Position numbers and translations under genes: made by a program. From NCBI GenBank assembly GCA_038405435.1, contig JBBYHZ010000002.1: a DNA stretch of 64,000 bases; one strand, written 5' to 3'. Positions within the stretch are counted from its first letter, which is position 1; each line of letters starts with the position of its first letter. The stretch comes from Dryocola clanedunensis_A. Its GTDB lineage: Bacteria > Pseudomonadota > Gammaproteobacteria > Enterobacterales > Enterobacteriaceae. Shown one piece after another: positions 8,475-17,026 of the stretch. A model generated the notes under the pieces. The model was not told the DNA's origin. It ran no database searches and was given only the letters and a program-made list of their open reading frames with translations.

Positions 8475-9446
8475 TTAATTAAATATTTGTGACCAGATAG
8501 CTAACTCATCAATACCCAGATATTCACGGATAATTAATCCGTCGCGCAGTTCCAGCTGGCTGATGCCGGTGATTGAGATCGGCCGACGCGTCGGCGCGCC
8601 GAATCGGCCATAGCCGTCGTGCCAGGTTAACAGCGACCAGCGCAGGGAGAGGCGCACGGGTTCGTTGGCGTCACGGCGGACAATAAGATGGTGCAGCTGC
8701 GTTTCGCTGTCGGCAAAAGAAGCCCGGTAGCCCGAGAGAAACGCGCCAATATCCTGCTCGCCGGTGCGCAGCACGTGCGCCGGGCCATGGAAGGTAGCCG
8801 CCGGATGATAAAGCCCCGGTACCACGCCGCTGTTGCCCCCGGCCCACATAGAGAGATAGCGTTCAACAAGCCCGGCCAGCGGGCCGTCAACATCGTCGCC
8901 TTCCGGGCCACCTGCCCAGCGCGCGTCCATCTCCTCGGCGGAGGTATTCTCCAGCCCCAGCTCCTGACGGGCCGTCGCCAGCTGCAACGCAAAATCTCGC
9001 GCGCTGAGGCCAATCTGCGAGACTATCGCCGCGCGATCCTGCAGCAGCCATTCCTGCCGCACTGCGCCATCGGCACATACCCGGTCAGCCCAGGTGCGGA
9101 CCCAGACCGCTTTACCGCTCGGCTTACCGAAGAAGCCTTCACCCTGGTGCTGAATACAGGCCAGCGTGCGCTGCGCCGCGTAATACTCGAATTCCGGGGT
9201 GTGGGTAGTCAGAATATCTTCGGTCAGCACCGTGCGCTGCGGGAAGCTGTGCATGGCCTCAAGCGTCAGGCGCATAAAGCCGGAAAGATCGTTCAGCTGC
9301 TTTTCCGGCGTGTGGAAGACCACCGGCGTGGCGTAAAAATCCGCGAGCTGTCCGATGTCCTTCTGCTCCCAGACCACGTGGGTCAGCGTCAGAATAAACT
9401 GCTGTATGGAATCAAACTGAGGGCTAAAGCCCGGCAACCTGGTCAT
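8475..9446 (-). CDS. Tandem SnoaL/NTF2-like protein 2
   Basis: The 323-residue product again looks like two SnoaL-like domains (about 10-150 and 165-315). Matching elements are FFGKPSGKAVWVRTWADRV with EWLLQDRAAI in the first half, and RFGAPTRRPISITGISQLEL with REYLGIDELAI in the second. It is a diverged paralogue of the 7152-8291 product and lacks its N-terminal extension. The start overlaps the lacI-like stop as ATGA, behind a strong AGGAGG, so translation is coupled to the regulator. Having two such proteins in one pathway suggests two related isomerisation or hydration steps, or a heteromer. This is inference. Confidence 0.72.
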   Translation of the reverse strand: MTRLPGFSPQFDSIQQFILTLTHVVWEQKDIGQLADFYATPVVFHTPEKQLNDLSGFMRLTLEAMHSFPQRTVLTEDILTTHTPEFEYYAAQRTLACIQHQGEGFFGKPSGKAVWVRTWADRVCADGAVRQEWLLQDRAAIVSQIGLSARDFALQLATARQELGLENTSAEEMDARWAGGPEGDDVDGPLAGLVERYLSMWAGGNSGVVPGLYHPAATFHGPAHVLRTGEQDIGAFLSGYRASFADSETQLHHLIVRRDANEPVRLSLRWSLLTWHDGYGRFGAPTRRPISITGISQLELRDGLIIREYLGIDELAIWSQIFN

Positions 9447-10513
9447 TCAACCTCCTGCGGCTGGAACAGAGACAACCCGTCTTTTTCGATTACGCCCGAG
9501 CGTGGGCGGCGCGCGGAGTGGCGGACAATCAGCGCCCCCTTGACCACCAGCTGTTCGGGTTCGATGTTTTCACTTTCTATCTGCTTCATCAGCAGCGCCA
9601 CCGTGGCGCTGACCATCTCGTCCACCGGCTGCGAGGCGGAGGTCAGCGCGTAGGATGGCCAGCCGGACGGGCCGGTATCGTCGTAGCCGATGACCGACAA
9701 ATCGTCGGGGATCCGCAGGCCGAACTCATAGCGGGCAATATCCATCACGGTTAAGGCCATATGGTCATTGGCCGCAAAGATGGCGTCCGGCGGCTGCGGT
9801 GACGAGAAAAGCTCCCGGGCGGCGCGGCTGGTTTGCTGCGCATCGTAGTTACCCTGCACCACCCGGATATCCTCGACGCCTTTCGACCGCAGCGTGCTGA
9901 CGAACCCGGCCTGGCGCGCAATATTTACCGATGAATCAGCAATGCCCGCGACATAGGCAAAGCGCTGGTGCTCACCGGCCAGTAAAAACTCGGCTATCTG
10001 GCGGGCGGCGGCTTCGTTATCCGTGTTGACGCTGGAAACTATGCCGTTCTCATCGTCGCGGTTAAACAGCACCACCGGGATCCCGGCGGCCAGGCACTCT
10101 TCCGATAGTTCAATGGATAGCGAAACGGACGCCAGCACGATGCCGTCAACCCGGTACTGCATGATCTGGTCAAAAATTCTGTCCACGTTGCCGTCGCGGT
10201 CGCCCACGAACAGCAGCAGGTGGTAGTTCAGCTCATCGAGCTTCTGCGCCAGCGCCTCAAGCACCTGCGGATAAAACTGGTTGTCAAAATAAGACATCAC
10301 CACGCCGACAATGCGTGAACGAGCGGTGTTCAGCGACCGTGCGATGGCGTTGGGCCGGTAGCCCAGCTCCCGCGCCGCTTTCAGCACTTTTTCACGCGTG
10401 GCCGGCGAAATGCTGGCCCCCGGCGTGAACGTGCGGGACACCGCCGATTGTGACACTCCCGCGATCTGCGCCACCTGCTGCGAGGTCACGGGTCCAAAAG
10501 TCTTACGTTTCAT
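9443..10513 (-). CDS. LacI-family transcriptional regulator of the island
   Basis: This is a LacI/GalR repressor of 356 residues. The N-terminal helix-turn-helix is clear (TSQQVAQIAGVSQSAVSRTF) and is followed by the hinge helix region YRPNAIARSLNTARS. A periplasmic-binding-protein-like sensor domain fills the rest (FAANDHMALTVMDIARYEFG, SVIGYDDTG). It is transcribed divergently from the MFS gene and overlaps SnoaL-like gene 2. The 367-base divergent gap contains two LacI-type palindromes, so it probably represses both arms until a pathway intermediate binds. An AGGAA site precedes the ATG. Confidence 0.9.
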   Translation of the reverse strand: MKRKTFGPVTSQQVAQIAGVSQSAVSRTFTPGASISPATREKVLKAARELGYRPNAIARSLNTARSRIVGVVMSYFDNQFYPQVLEALAQKLDELNYHLLLFVGDRDGNVDRIFDQIMQYRVDGIVLASVSLSIELSEECLAAGIPVVLFNRDDENGIVSSVNTDNEAAARQIAEFLLAGEHQRFAYVAGIADSSVNIARQAGFVSTLRSKGVEDIRVVQGNYDAQQTSRAARELFSSPQPPDAIFAANDHMALTVMDIARYEFGLRIPDDLSVIGYDDTGPSGWPSYALTSASQPVDEMVSATVALLMKQIESENIEPEQLVVKGALIVRHSARRPRSGVIEKDGLSLFQPQEVE

Positions 10514-10659
10514 TGTCGCTGTTCCTTATCAACATTCCCGCCACGATGCATCTCACGTGAAAACAAGGCGTTGCACCAGTGTAACGGACCGCGAGGGGAT
10601 TGCCAGTACGGCCCTTTTTCCGCTCGCCAGAATGCCTGTTTTTAAGTCTTACACCATCT

Positions 10660-10675
10660 TTGCATGCGTATGCAA
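10660..10675. promoter_or_regulatory. Candidate LacI-type operator 1
   Basis: TTGCATGCGTATGCAA is a 16-base dyad with a central CG, broken at one symmetric pair. Symmetry, size and the CG centre fit LacI/GalR operators. It sits in the divergent gap, about 147 bases upstream of the regulator start. Confidence 0.65.
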
Positions 10676-10748
10676 CAGGCAATATTATTTTTTTCACATT
10701 TACAATCTTACCCTTTACAAATCTGAAACCTTTTCGTAACTTTCATTT

Positions 10749-10764
10749 TTGAATACGTATGCAT
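10749..10764. promoter_or_regulatory. Candidate LacI-type operator 2
   Basis: TTGAATACGTATGCAT is a less perfect dyad sharing the CGTATGCA right arm and the TTG start of operator 1. The two centres are 89 bases apart, compatible with DNA looping. It lies about 117 bases upstream of the MFS start. The rest of the divergent gap is AT-rich promoter-like sequence. Confidence 0.5.
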
Positions 10765-10880
10765 GCAGTGCAAAAACGCCGTCAGTTTTTACCGGGGACA
10801 GGAGTCTCAGCCAAAAGGATTGAACCGGTTTATGCCGTACTTGATTGGTTATAACCCATTAATTTTAGAGGTTCACCACC

Positions 10881-12131
10881 ATGTTTCGTGCACTATTTAG
10901 TCGATCCGAGGTCAGGCTGTTTTTCACCATCAGCGTCCTGTTCTTCATCTGTATCCACAGCATTGACGCCTTTCTGGCACCGATGCTCATCAGCGAAGGC
11001 ATGCAGCCCGAAGTGGTCGGCATGATCATGGGGGCCAGCGGCCTGGCAACCCTGCTCGTTCGCTTCCCCATCGGCATTCTTTCGGACGTGGTAAAGAGCC
11101 GTAAGATATTTATTCAGCTCAGCCTGCTGCTGCCGCTGGTGACCTGGCCCATCGCTTACTTTGAGCCAACCGCCGTTACGCTCTATCTCGCCAAGGCTGC
11201 CGACGGTTTCACGGCGGCTACGTGGGTGCTCTATAACATCCTGTTTATTCGCTACTTCGATCGGAAAGACGCGCCTGCTGCCGTTGCCCTGCTGGCGCTT
11301 GCCGGGCCGCTGGGCGTCTTTCTGGGGAACTGTATCGGCGGGACGCTTATCCACTTCTTTGATAAAAGCATCGGCTACTTCGTTTCAAGCGTTGCGGCCC
11401 TGCTGGCGCTGATACTGACCTTCCGCATTAAGGAGTTTCATGACGCCGCCAGCGCGCCAACCCTCAGGGCCTGCGTTACCAGCGCCAAACGCCAGCTGGG
11501 TGACTCCTCCGTGTGGTTTATTGGCCTGCTGGCGACCATTGTAATTCTGGTGCCGTTTGCAACGCGCGATACCCTGACGCCGATATATGCCCAGCAGCTC
11601 GGGGCTAAAGCGGGCATTCTGACCCTGCTGAGCAACCTGCACCTTATTTTCTACGCGCTGGCTATCGCCCTGTGCAGCTCGGTGTTCTATAAGCGTTTAG
11701 GCCTGGCGAATACCGCCGTGATCGGCATTATGCTGCAGCTCGTCTCGACGCTGGGCGTGCCCTTCACCAGCAATATGTACCTGATCTACCTGCTGCAGTC
11801 CGTGGGCGGCTTCTCGTTCGGGATGGCGTTCGCGGTCTTTATGTCCCTGAGCGTGGTTAACACCGTCGAGGACGAGCAGTCCACCCGCATGGGCCTGTTC
11901 CAGACCATTTACTCCTGCGGGATGTTTGCCGGGCCGGTATTAATGGGGGTGATGCTGCAGCATATTAATTTATCCTCCGGCTATTTATTCATTTCAGGCC
12001 TGTGCCTGCTGGCGGCTGTACTAACCCCGTTAGCGGTTCGTAGCGTAAATCAGCGGCAGAATAAAAAGCCCGACGCCATAGCGGAAACAAATAATCTGGC
12101 TCCGGCACAGGATTACGGCAACAAGATTTAA
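10881..12131 (+). CDS. MFS transporter of the island
   Basis: This is a major facilitator superfamily transporter of 416 residues with about twelve hydrophobic segments. The loop after the second helix, RFPIGILSDVVKSRK, matches the MFS motif A pattern. Being first in the rightward operon and divergent from the LacI regulator, it is the probable uptake system for the pathway substrate. It is 83 bases upstream of HisD-like enzyme 2. An AGAGG site precedes the ATG. The substrate cannot be deduced. Confidence 0.83.
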   Translation: MFRALFSRSEVRLFFTISVLFFICIHSIDAFLAPMLISEGMQPEVVGMIMGASGLATLLVRFPIGILSDVVKSRKIFIQLSLLLPLVTWPIAYFEPTAVTLYLAKAADGFTAATWVLYNILFIRYFDRKDAPAAVALLALAGPLGVFLGNCIGGTLIHFFDKSIGYFVSSVAALLALILTFRIKEFHDAASAPTLRACVTSAKRQLGDSSVWFIGLLATIVILVPFATRDTLTPIYAQQLGAKAGILTLLSNLHLIFYALAIALCSSVFYKRLGLANTAVIGIMLQLVSTLGVPFTSNMYLIYLLQSVGGFSFGMAFAVFMSLSVVNTVEDEQSTRMGLFQTIYSCGMFAGPVLMGVMLQHINLSSGYLFISGLCLLAAVLTPLAVRSVNQRQNKKPDAIAETNNLAPAQDYGNKI

Positions 12132-12214
12132 TTTCACCACCCTACTTTCAAAAAAGAGTTTTCCTCCCGTTCAGGCGGGTGGGACAGACTCGCAAAATAT
12201 TCATGGAGAACATC

Positions 12215-13546
12215 ATGGCGCAGTATTTAAAAACCAGTAAATCTTTATCTGAACGTCAGCAGGCAAATAAACAGGTGAGCATCACCGTTGAAAATATCCT
12301 CGCCGATATTGAACAGCGCGGGAATGCCGCCATTCGCGAGCTGTCCATTAAGTTTGATAATTACGACCGCCAGGATTATCGCCTGTCGCAGTCGGAAATT
12401 AACGCCTGTATTAAACAGCTGAGCCGCCAGGACCTTAAAGATATCGAATTCGCCCAGCAGCAGGTGTTTAACTTCGCCAGCGAGCAGAAAAAATGCCTGC
12501 TGGATCTGGAGGTGGAAACGCGTCCCGGCGTGATCCTCGGCCATAAAAATATTCCGATTAACTCGGTCGGCTGCTATGTGCCCGGCGGTAAGTACCCGCT
12601 TCTGGCATCGGCCCATATGTCCATCATCACCGCAAACGTCGCGGGCTGTTCGCGCATCATCAGCTGCGCCCCGCCGTTCCACGGCCAGCCCGCTCCGGCG
12701 ATTGTGGCGGCGCAGGCGATGGCCGGTGCAACCGAGATTTACGCGCTGGGCGGCATTCAGGCGATTGGCGCGATGGCGCTGGGGACAGAAACCCTGCGGC
12801 CGGTAGACATGCTGGTCGGGCCGGGCAACGCCTTTGTGGCGGAAGCCAAGCGCCAGCTGTTCGGGCGCGTAGGCATCGACCTGTTCGCCGGGCCGACCGA
12901 AACGCTGGTCATCGCCGATGAGACCGTAGACGGGGAAATCTGCGCCACGGACCTGCTGGGCCAGGCCGAACACGGCATCACCACGCCCGCTATTCTGCTG
13001 ACCAATTCCATGAAGCTTGCCCAGGAGACGCTGCGCGAAGTCGAGCGCCTCCTCACCCGTCTCCCAACCGCTGAAATTGCCAGCCAGGCGTGGCGCGACT
13101 ACGGCGAGATCATCGTCTGCGAAAGCTACGAAGAGATGCTTCAGGAAGCTGACCGCATTGCCTCGGAGCACGTGCAGGTCATGACCGACCGCGATGACTG
13201 GTTCCTGCAAAACATGACCAACTACGGCGCGCTGTTCCTTGGGCCGCGCACCAACGTGGCCTACGGCGATAAGGTCATCGGCACTAATCACACCCTGCCA
13301 ACGCAAAAAGCAGCGCGCTATACCGGCGGCCTGTGGGTCGGCAAGTTTATGAAAACCTGTACCTTCCAGAAGGTTCTTACCGACGAAGCCTCCACGGAGA
13401 TTGGCAGCTACTGCTCCCGCCTCTGCCAGCTGGAGGGCTTCTCCGGCCACGCCGAGCAGGCCAATATTCGTGTGCGCCGCTACGGCAACATGGACGTGCC
13501 TTACGCGGGATCGGTGCCTCCCGTCGACGTGGCTAAGGCAAGCTGA
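12215..13546 (+). CDS. Histidinol-dehydrogenase-family enzyme 2
   Basis: This is the second HisD-superfamily enzyme of the island, 443 residues. It keeps QAEHG, SEHVQVMT (Glu-His), YGDKVIGTNHTLPT and EGFSGHAEQ, the positions used by HisD for zinc and catalysis. It differs widely from enzyme 1 outside these motifs, so the pair are old paralogues rather than a recent duplication and may act on different intermediates or stereoisomers. The start at 12215 (MAQYLKTSK) is favoured because GGAG lies seven bases upstream; in-frame starts at 12179 and 12203 are possible. The stop overlaps the SDR start. Confidence 0.83.
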   Translation: MAQYLKTSKSLSERQQANKQVSITVENILADIEQRGNAAIRELSIKFDNYDRQDYRLSQSEINACIKQLSRQDLKDIEFAQQQVFNFASEQKKCLLDLEVETRPGVILGHKNIPINSVGCYVPGGKYPLLASAHMSIITANVAGCSRIISCAPPFHGQPAPAIVAAQAMAGATEIYALGGIQAIGAMALGTETLRPVDMLVGPGNAFVAEAKRQLFGRVGIDLFAGPTETLVIADETVDGEICATDLLGQAEHGITTPAILLTNSMKLAQETLREVERLLTRLPTAEIASQAWRDYGEIIVCESYEEMLQEADRIASEHVQVMTDRDDWFLQNMTNYGALFLGPRTNVAYGDKVIGTNHTLPTQKAARYTGGLWVGKFMKTCTFQKVLTDEASTEIGSYCSRLCQLEGFSGHAEQANIRVRRYGNMDVPYAGSVPPVDVAKAS

Positions 13547-14310
13547 TGAGCCTACCCCGTACGCCTGATTTCCGACTCGATAACCGTCGTGCGCTGGTCA
13601 CGGGCGGCTCACGCGGTATTGGTTTCGCGGCGGCCGTTGCGCTGGCGCGGGCCGGGGCAGAGGTCTGGATTGTCGCCCGTAATGCAGCACAGCTTCGCGA
13701 AGCGACCGATGCCGCCGCGCAGGAAGATCTGCGCCTGCATCCCGTCACGCTGGATATCACCGATACGCATCAGGTCCGTGAGACGCTTGCCGGGCTGCCC
13801 GCCTTCGACGTTCTGGTCAACAGCGCGGGCCTGGCGCGGCATCAGCCTTTTCTGGAGGTCAGCGAAGAGGACTACGACGCGGTGATGGCGCTCAACCTGC
13901 GGGCGACGTTCTTTCTCAGCCAGCAGGTTGCCCGCCGGATGAAAGAGAGCAGCATTGCCGGATCCGTTATCCATATCTCCTCCCAGATGGGTCACGTCGG
14001 CGGCCCGGCGCGCAGCGTTTACTGTGCCTCGAAGTTCGCGCTGGAGGGGCTGACCAAAACCATGGCGCTGGAGCTGGGGGACGCGGGGATCAGGGTGAAT
14101 ACGCTGTGCCCGACGTTTATTGCTACCGAACTTTCCCGCACGAACCTGGCTGACCCGGCGTTCCGCAGCTATGTGCTGGACAATATCAAGCTCGGGCGGC
14201 TCGGCACGATCGAAGACGTTATGGGGCCGGTGGTGTTTCTGGCCTCTCCGGCGGCGGCGCTGATCACCGGCTCCGCGCTGATGGTGGACGGAGGCTGGAC
14301 CGCGACATGA
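13546..14310 (+). CDS. Short-chain dehydrogenase/reductase
   Basis: This is a classical SDR of 254 residues. The nucleotide-binding TGGSRGIG lies near residue 20, NSAG near residue 90, the catalytic Ser in ISSQMGHVGG, and YCASK (Tyr-x3-Lys) near residue 160. Its ATG overlaps the HisD-like stop by one base and its stop overlaps the hydrolase start as ATGA. It most likely oxidises or reduces a secondary alcohol/ketone in the same pathway. VWIVARN after the second strand suggests NADP, as the Asp typical of NAD enzymes is not at that position; this is tentative. Confidence 0.87.
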   Translation: MSLPRTPDFRLDNRRALVTGGSRGIGFAAAVALARAGAEVWIVARNAAQLREATDAAAQEDLRLHPVTLDITDTHQVRETLAGLPAFDVLVNSAGLARHQPFLEVSEEDYDAVMALNLRATFFLSQQVARRMKESSIAGSVIHISSQMGHVGGPARSVYCASKFALEGLTKTMALELGDAGIRVNTLCPTFIATELSRTNLADPAFRSYVLDNIKLGRLGTIEDVMGPVVFLASPAAALITGSALMVDGGWTAT

Positions 14311-15026
14311 TGCAGGATAATCACAACACACCGCTGATTTTGCTGGGCGGCACTCTGTGTAACCACCGCCTGTGGCAGCCGGTCATCGAACGGCTCCGCG
14401 TCAGCCATGTCACCAGCATTGTCACCAGCGGCGCAGATTCCGCGCGGGAACTTTCTTCCCGTCTGCTCGTGACTTTGCCACCGCGCTTCTGCGTGGCGGG
14501 GTTTTCTCTGGGCGCTATGGTTGCGCTGCAAATGCTGGCCGATGCACCTGAACGCCTCGCAGGGATTGCTCTGCTTTCCGTTAATCCGCTCGCCGATTTG
14601 CCCGCAAATGCCGTTGGTCGACGGGCGGCGGTTTGCGAAGCGCAAGCCTTCGGCGTCGGGCGCTGGGTGAGCGAAAAAATGTGGCAGAAGTACGTCGCGC
14701 CGGGGCACCAGGACGATGCTGGCATGCGTTCGGTTATAGCGACCATGGCTGACGAGTCCGGCATCGAAACCTTTTCCCGGCAAACAGAAATAGCGATCTC
14801 CCGCGCCGACCACCGTGCCGCCCTGGCGGCGTTCAGCAGACCTTCGTTAATCCTCAACGGGGCGTATGACGCCATTTGTACCCCACAACATCACCAGCTC
14901 GCCGCCGAAGCGGCTAAAACCGCACGCTGGTTAACCCACTCAGACAGCGGGCACTTTCTGCCGCTGGAAGCCCCTGACTGGGTTGCCACGGCCCTGCGCG
15001 TCTGGATCAAGGAGTCACAAGCATGA
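14307..15026 (+). CDS. Alpha/beta hydrolase
   Basis: The 239-residue product has an alpha/beta-hydrolase fold. The nucleophile elbow is GFSLG (Gly-x-Ser-x-Gly) near residue 72, a candidate acid residue lies in NGAYDAICTP, and the catalytic His is in DSGHFLPLEAP. GGTLCNHRLW near the N-terminus supplies the oxyanion region. Within the operon it would hydrolyse an ester, lactone or diketone intermediate. It overlaps the SDR by four bases and the aldolase start by four, so all are translated together. Confidence 0.83.
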   Translation: MMQDNHNTPLILLGGTLCNHRLWQPVIERLRVSHVTSIVTSGADSARELSSRLLVTLPPRFCVAGFSLGAMVALQMLADAPERLAGIALLSVNPLADLPANAVGRRAAVCEAQAFGVGRWVSEKMWQKYVAPGHQDDAGMRSVIATMADESGIETFSRQTEIAISRADHRAALAAFSRPSLILNGAYDAICTPQHHQLAAEAAKTARWLTHSDSGHFLPLEAPDWVATALRVWIKESQA

Positions 15027-15814
15027 GAAAAAATTCGCTCAAAGAGGCCTTTCGCCGGCAGCAGCCGGTAATTAACGGCTGGCTGGCCATCCCTTCCGGC
15101 TACAGCGCTGAAATCGCCGGTCATCAGGGATACGATGCCGTCACCGTTGATATGCAGCACGGCATGATCGACTTTGCCAGCGCGCTCGCCATGCTGCAGG
15201 CCATTTCCGCTACCCCGGCCACACCGCTTGCCAGGGTGAACAGCAACGATCCCGCGCAGATCATGCGCCTGCTGGACGCCGGGGCCTGGGGGATTATCTG
15301 CCCGATGGTGTCCACCCCTGAACAGGCGCAGCAGTTTGTTGCCGCCTGCCGCTATCCGCCGCTGGGTAACCGCTCGTTCGGCCCCGCGCGCGCGCTGCTC
15401 TACGGTGGTAAAGATTATCCGCAGTATGCCAACGAAGAGATCCTGACGCTGGCGATGATTGAAACCCAGCAGGGGCTGGACAATCTGGACGCGATTCTGG
15501 CCACCGACGGGCTGGACGGCGTGTTTATCGGCCCCAACGATCTCTCGCTTACCCTGACCGGCAGCGCCAGCGCCGAATCACAACACCCGAAAATGCTGGC
15601 CGCCGTGGAGCTCGTCGTTGCCCGCAGCCGGGCGCATAACAAAGTCGCCGGTATCTTCTGTACCTCCGGCCAGGCCGCCGCAAAGCGTCTGGCAGAAGGC
15701 TTTTCTTTTGTTACCCCCGCCAATGACGTCATGCAGCTTGGCCGCGCTTCCCGTGAAGCCGTGGCCTATGCACGCGGTGAAACGCCGTCCGCCAGCGGCT
15801 CTTCAGGCTATTAA
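15023..15814 (+). CDS. HpcH/HpaI-type class II aldolase
   Basis: This is a 263-residue metal-dependent aldolase related to HpaI, GarL and RhmA. These enzymes cleave 4-hydroxy-2-oxo acids to pyruvate and an aldehyde. Key positions are visible: His in VDMQHG, Arg in LARVNSND, Glu in MIETQQG, and Asp in GPNDLS. It is probably the carbon-carbon cleavage step feeding central metabolism. The start overlaps the hydrolase stop. The product ends in a low-complexity tail (SASGSSGY). Direction and substrate are inference. Confidence 0.87.
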   Translation: MRKNSLKEAFRRQQPVINGWLAIPSGYSAEIAGHQGYDAVTVDMQHGMIDFASALAMLQAISATPATPLARVNSNDPAQIMRLLDAGAWGIICPMVSTPEQAQQFVAACRYPPLGNRSFGPARALLYGGKDYPQYANEEILTLAMIETQQGLDNLDAILATDGLDGVFIGPNDLSLTLTGSASAESQHPKMLAAVELVVARSRAHNKVAGIFCTSGQAAAKRLAEGFSFVTPANDVMQLGRASREAVAYARGETPSASGSSGY

Positions 15815-15824
15815 GGAGAACAAC

Positions 15825-16991
15825 ATGCAATACGTAACACTGACTCAGGAAGAGGCGCGTCGCCGTCTCGTGCTTCCGGAAGACCGGGTTTCATGCAGCG
15901 TGGCGTTTATCGACTGCAAGCTGCCGGGTTCACATCTCAAGCAGAACTATTCGTTTATCGGGCCGGGCGTCACCCAGTCCGCCTCGCAGGTGGTGAACAT
16001 TCCTGAAGCCCACGGCTTTAATATTGGCGCGGCCGCCATGCCCAAAGGCGTGACGAATAACCTCCATCTGCACTTCACCGCCGAAGTGTTCCTTATTCAT
16101 GAAGGGAGCTGGCGCTTCCGCTGGGGGGCGAACGGCGAGCATGAGGCAGAGTTCAGCGCTCCGGCAATTCTGTCGATCCCGACGTGGATTTTCCGCGGTT
16201 TTACCAACGTCAGCCCGCAGGACACCAGCGGTATGGTCTTTACCGTGCTCGGCGGCGACAACACGGGCGGGATCATCTGGCACCCGTCGATTCTGGACGC
16301 GGCCAGCGAATACGGCCTGTATCTCAGCCGGGATAATATGCTGATCGACGTTGAGACGGGCGCGCCGGTACCGGCGGAAAGCGAGCGGCTACAGCCTCTT
16401 GCCCCGGAGCAGATCGCTGCGCTGCGGGATTATTCCGTGGAGGAGATGAGCCGCCGCGCGGTAACGGGTGAGCAGCGTCAGTGGTCCCGCGATGGGCTGC
16501 TGGATGCGGTTCTGCCCGGCCACGGCGGTGAAATCGCTCCGGTTATCGGCTTCGGCATCTCCCAGGATCGCAACAGCGCGCCCGCTATCGTTAACCCGCA
16601 CGGTTTTTCCGTTGAGTGGCTGCGCATTCAGGACGGTTGCCAGGTCGGCCTGCACTGCTGCCCGGAAACGCAGGTGCTGATGGTGTTTAAAGGCAGCCTG
16701 GAAGTGACCTATAACCGCCAGGGCGAGGAAGTGTCGATAGTCGCAACCGAAGGTTCGGTGATCTCCGTGCCCGGCGGCAGCTGGCGTCGCTACCGCGCCA
16801 CCGACGGCGTAATGGAGGCAACCCTGACCACCAAAGGCGACCAGCGCAAACGCCTCTATTGGGACAAAGCCGTTATCGAACGTGCTCGTGAAAATGACCG
16901 CTGCCTCGACCCGGACGGCTACGTTGCTGTCGCCAGCATTTTGCCCGCCACCGCCCGTCGCGCGGGGCTGAAAATCGAACAGCCCGTATAA
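15825..16991 (+). CDS. Bicupin protein, last gene of the island operon
   Basis: The 388-residue product appears to have two cupin barrels. The first contains NNLHLHFTAEVFLIHEG, with a His-x-His...Glu metal-site pattern. The second (VGLHCCPETQVLMVFKGSLEV) has a single His followed by Glu and may be less metal-competent. Bicupins include ring- or diketone-cleaving dioxygenases and sugar isomerases, so the reaction is open. The start follows AAGGAGAA, 10 bases after the aldolase. A longer open frame from 15618 overlaps the aldolase and is rejected. A terminator follows. Confidence 0.78.
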   Translation: MQYVTLTQEEARRRLVLPEDRVSCSVAFIDCKLPGSHLKQNYSFIGPGVTQSASQVVNIPEAHGFNIGAAAMPKGVTNNLHLHFTAEVFLIHEGSWRFRWGANGEHEAEFSAPAILSIPTWIFRGFTNVSPQDTSGMVFTVLGGDNTGGIIWHPSILDAASEYGLYLSRDNMLIDVETGAPVPAESERLQPLAPEQIAALRDYSVEEMSRRAVTGEQRQWSRDGLLDAVLPGHGGEIAPVIGFGISQDRNSAPAIVNPHGFSVEWLRIQDGCQVGLHCCPETQVLMVFKGSLEVTYNRQGEEVSIVATEGSVISVPGGSWRRYRATDGVMEATLTTKGDQRKRLYWDKAVIERARENDRCLDPDGYVAVASILPATARRAGLKIEQPV

Positions 16992-17001
16992 TTATCCAGC
17001 C

Positions 17002-17026
17002 AGGGTCCCGAAACGGACCCTTTTTC
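17002..17026 (+). terminator. Intrinsic terminator after the island operon
   Basis: AGGGTCC (17002-17008) pairs perfectly with GGACCCT (17015-17021) over a six-base loop, followed by a T-run. It closes the MFS-to-bicupin operon and isolates it from clcB. Confidence 0.85.

Noticed and set aside
8688..9653. 321-codon plus-strand open frame opposite SnoaL-like gene 2 and lacI-like
   Set aside because: It crosses two coupled genes on the other strand and shows no recognisable motif.
12245..13450. 401-codon minus-strand open frame opposite HisD-like 2
   Set aside because: Antisense to a gene with intact catalytic motifs; composition (Arg/His/Ala-rich) is that of a shadow frame.
5841..13546. The HisD-like genes as true histidine-biosynthetic hisD
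   Set aside because: No other his gene adjoins, there are two diverged copies, and both lie in a LacI-regulated transport/catabolic cluster.
5841..16991. The island as a prophage or integrative element
   Set aside because: No integrase, transposase, tRNA target or flanking direct repeat was found, and composition matches the surroundings.
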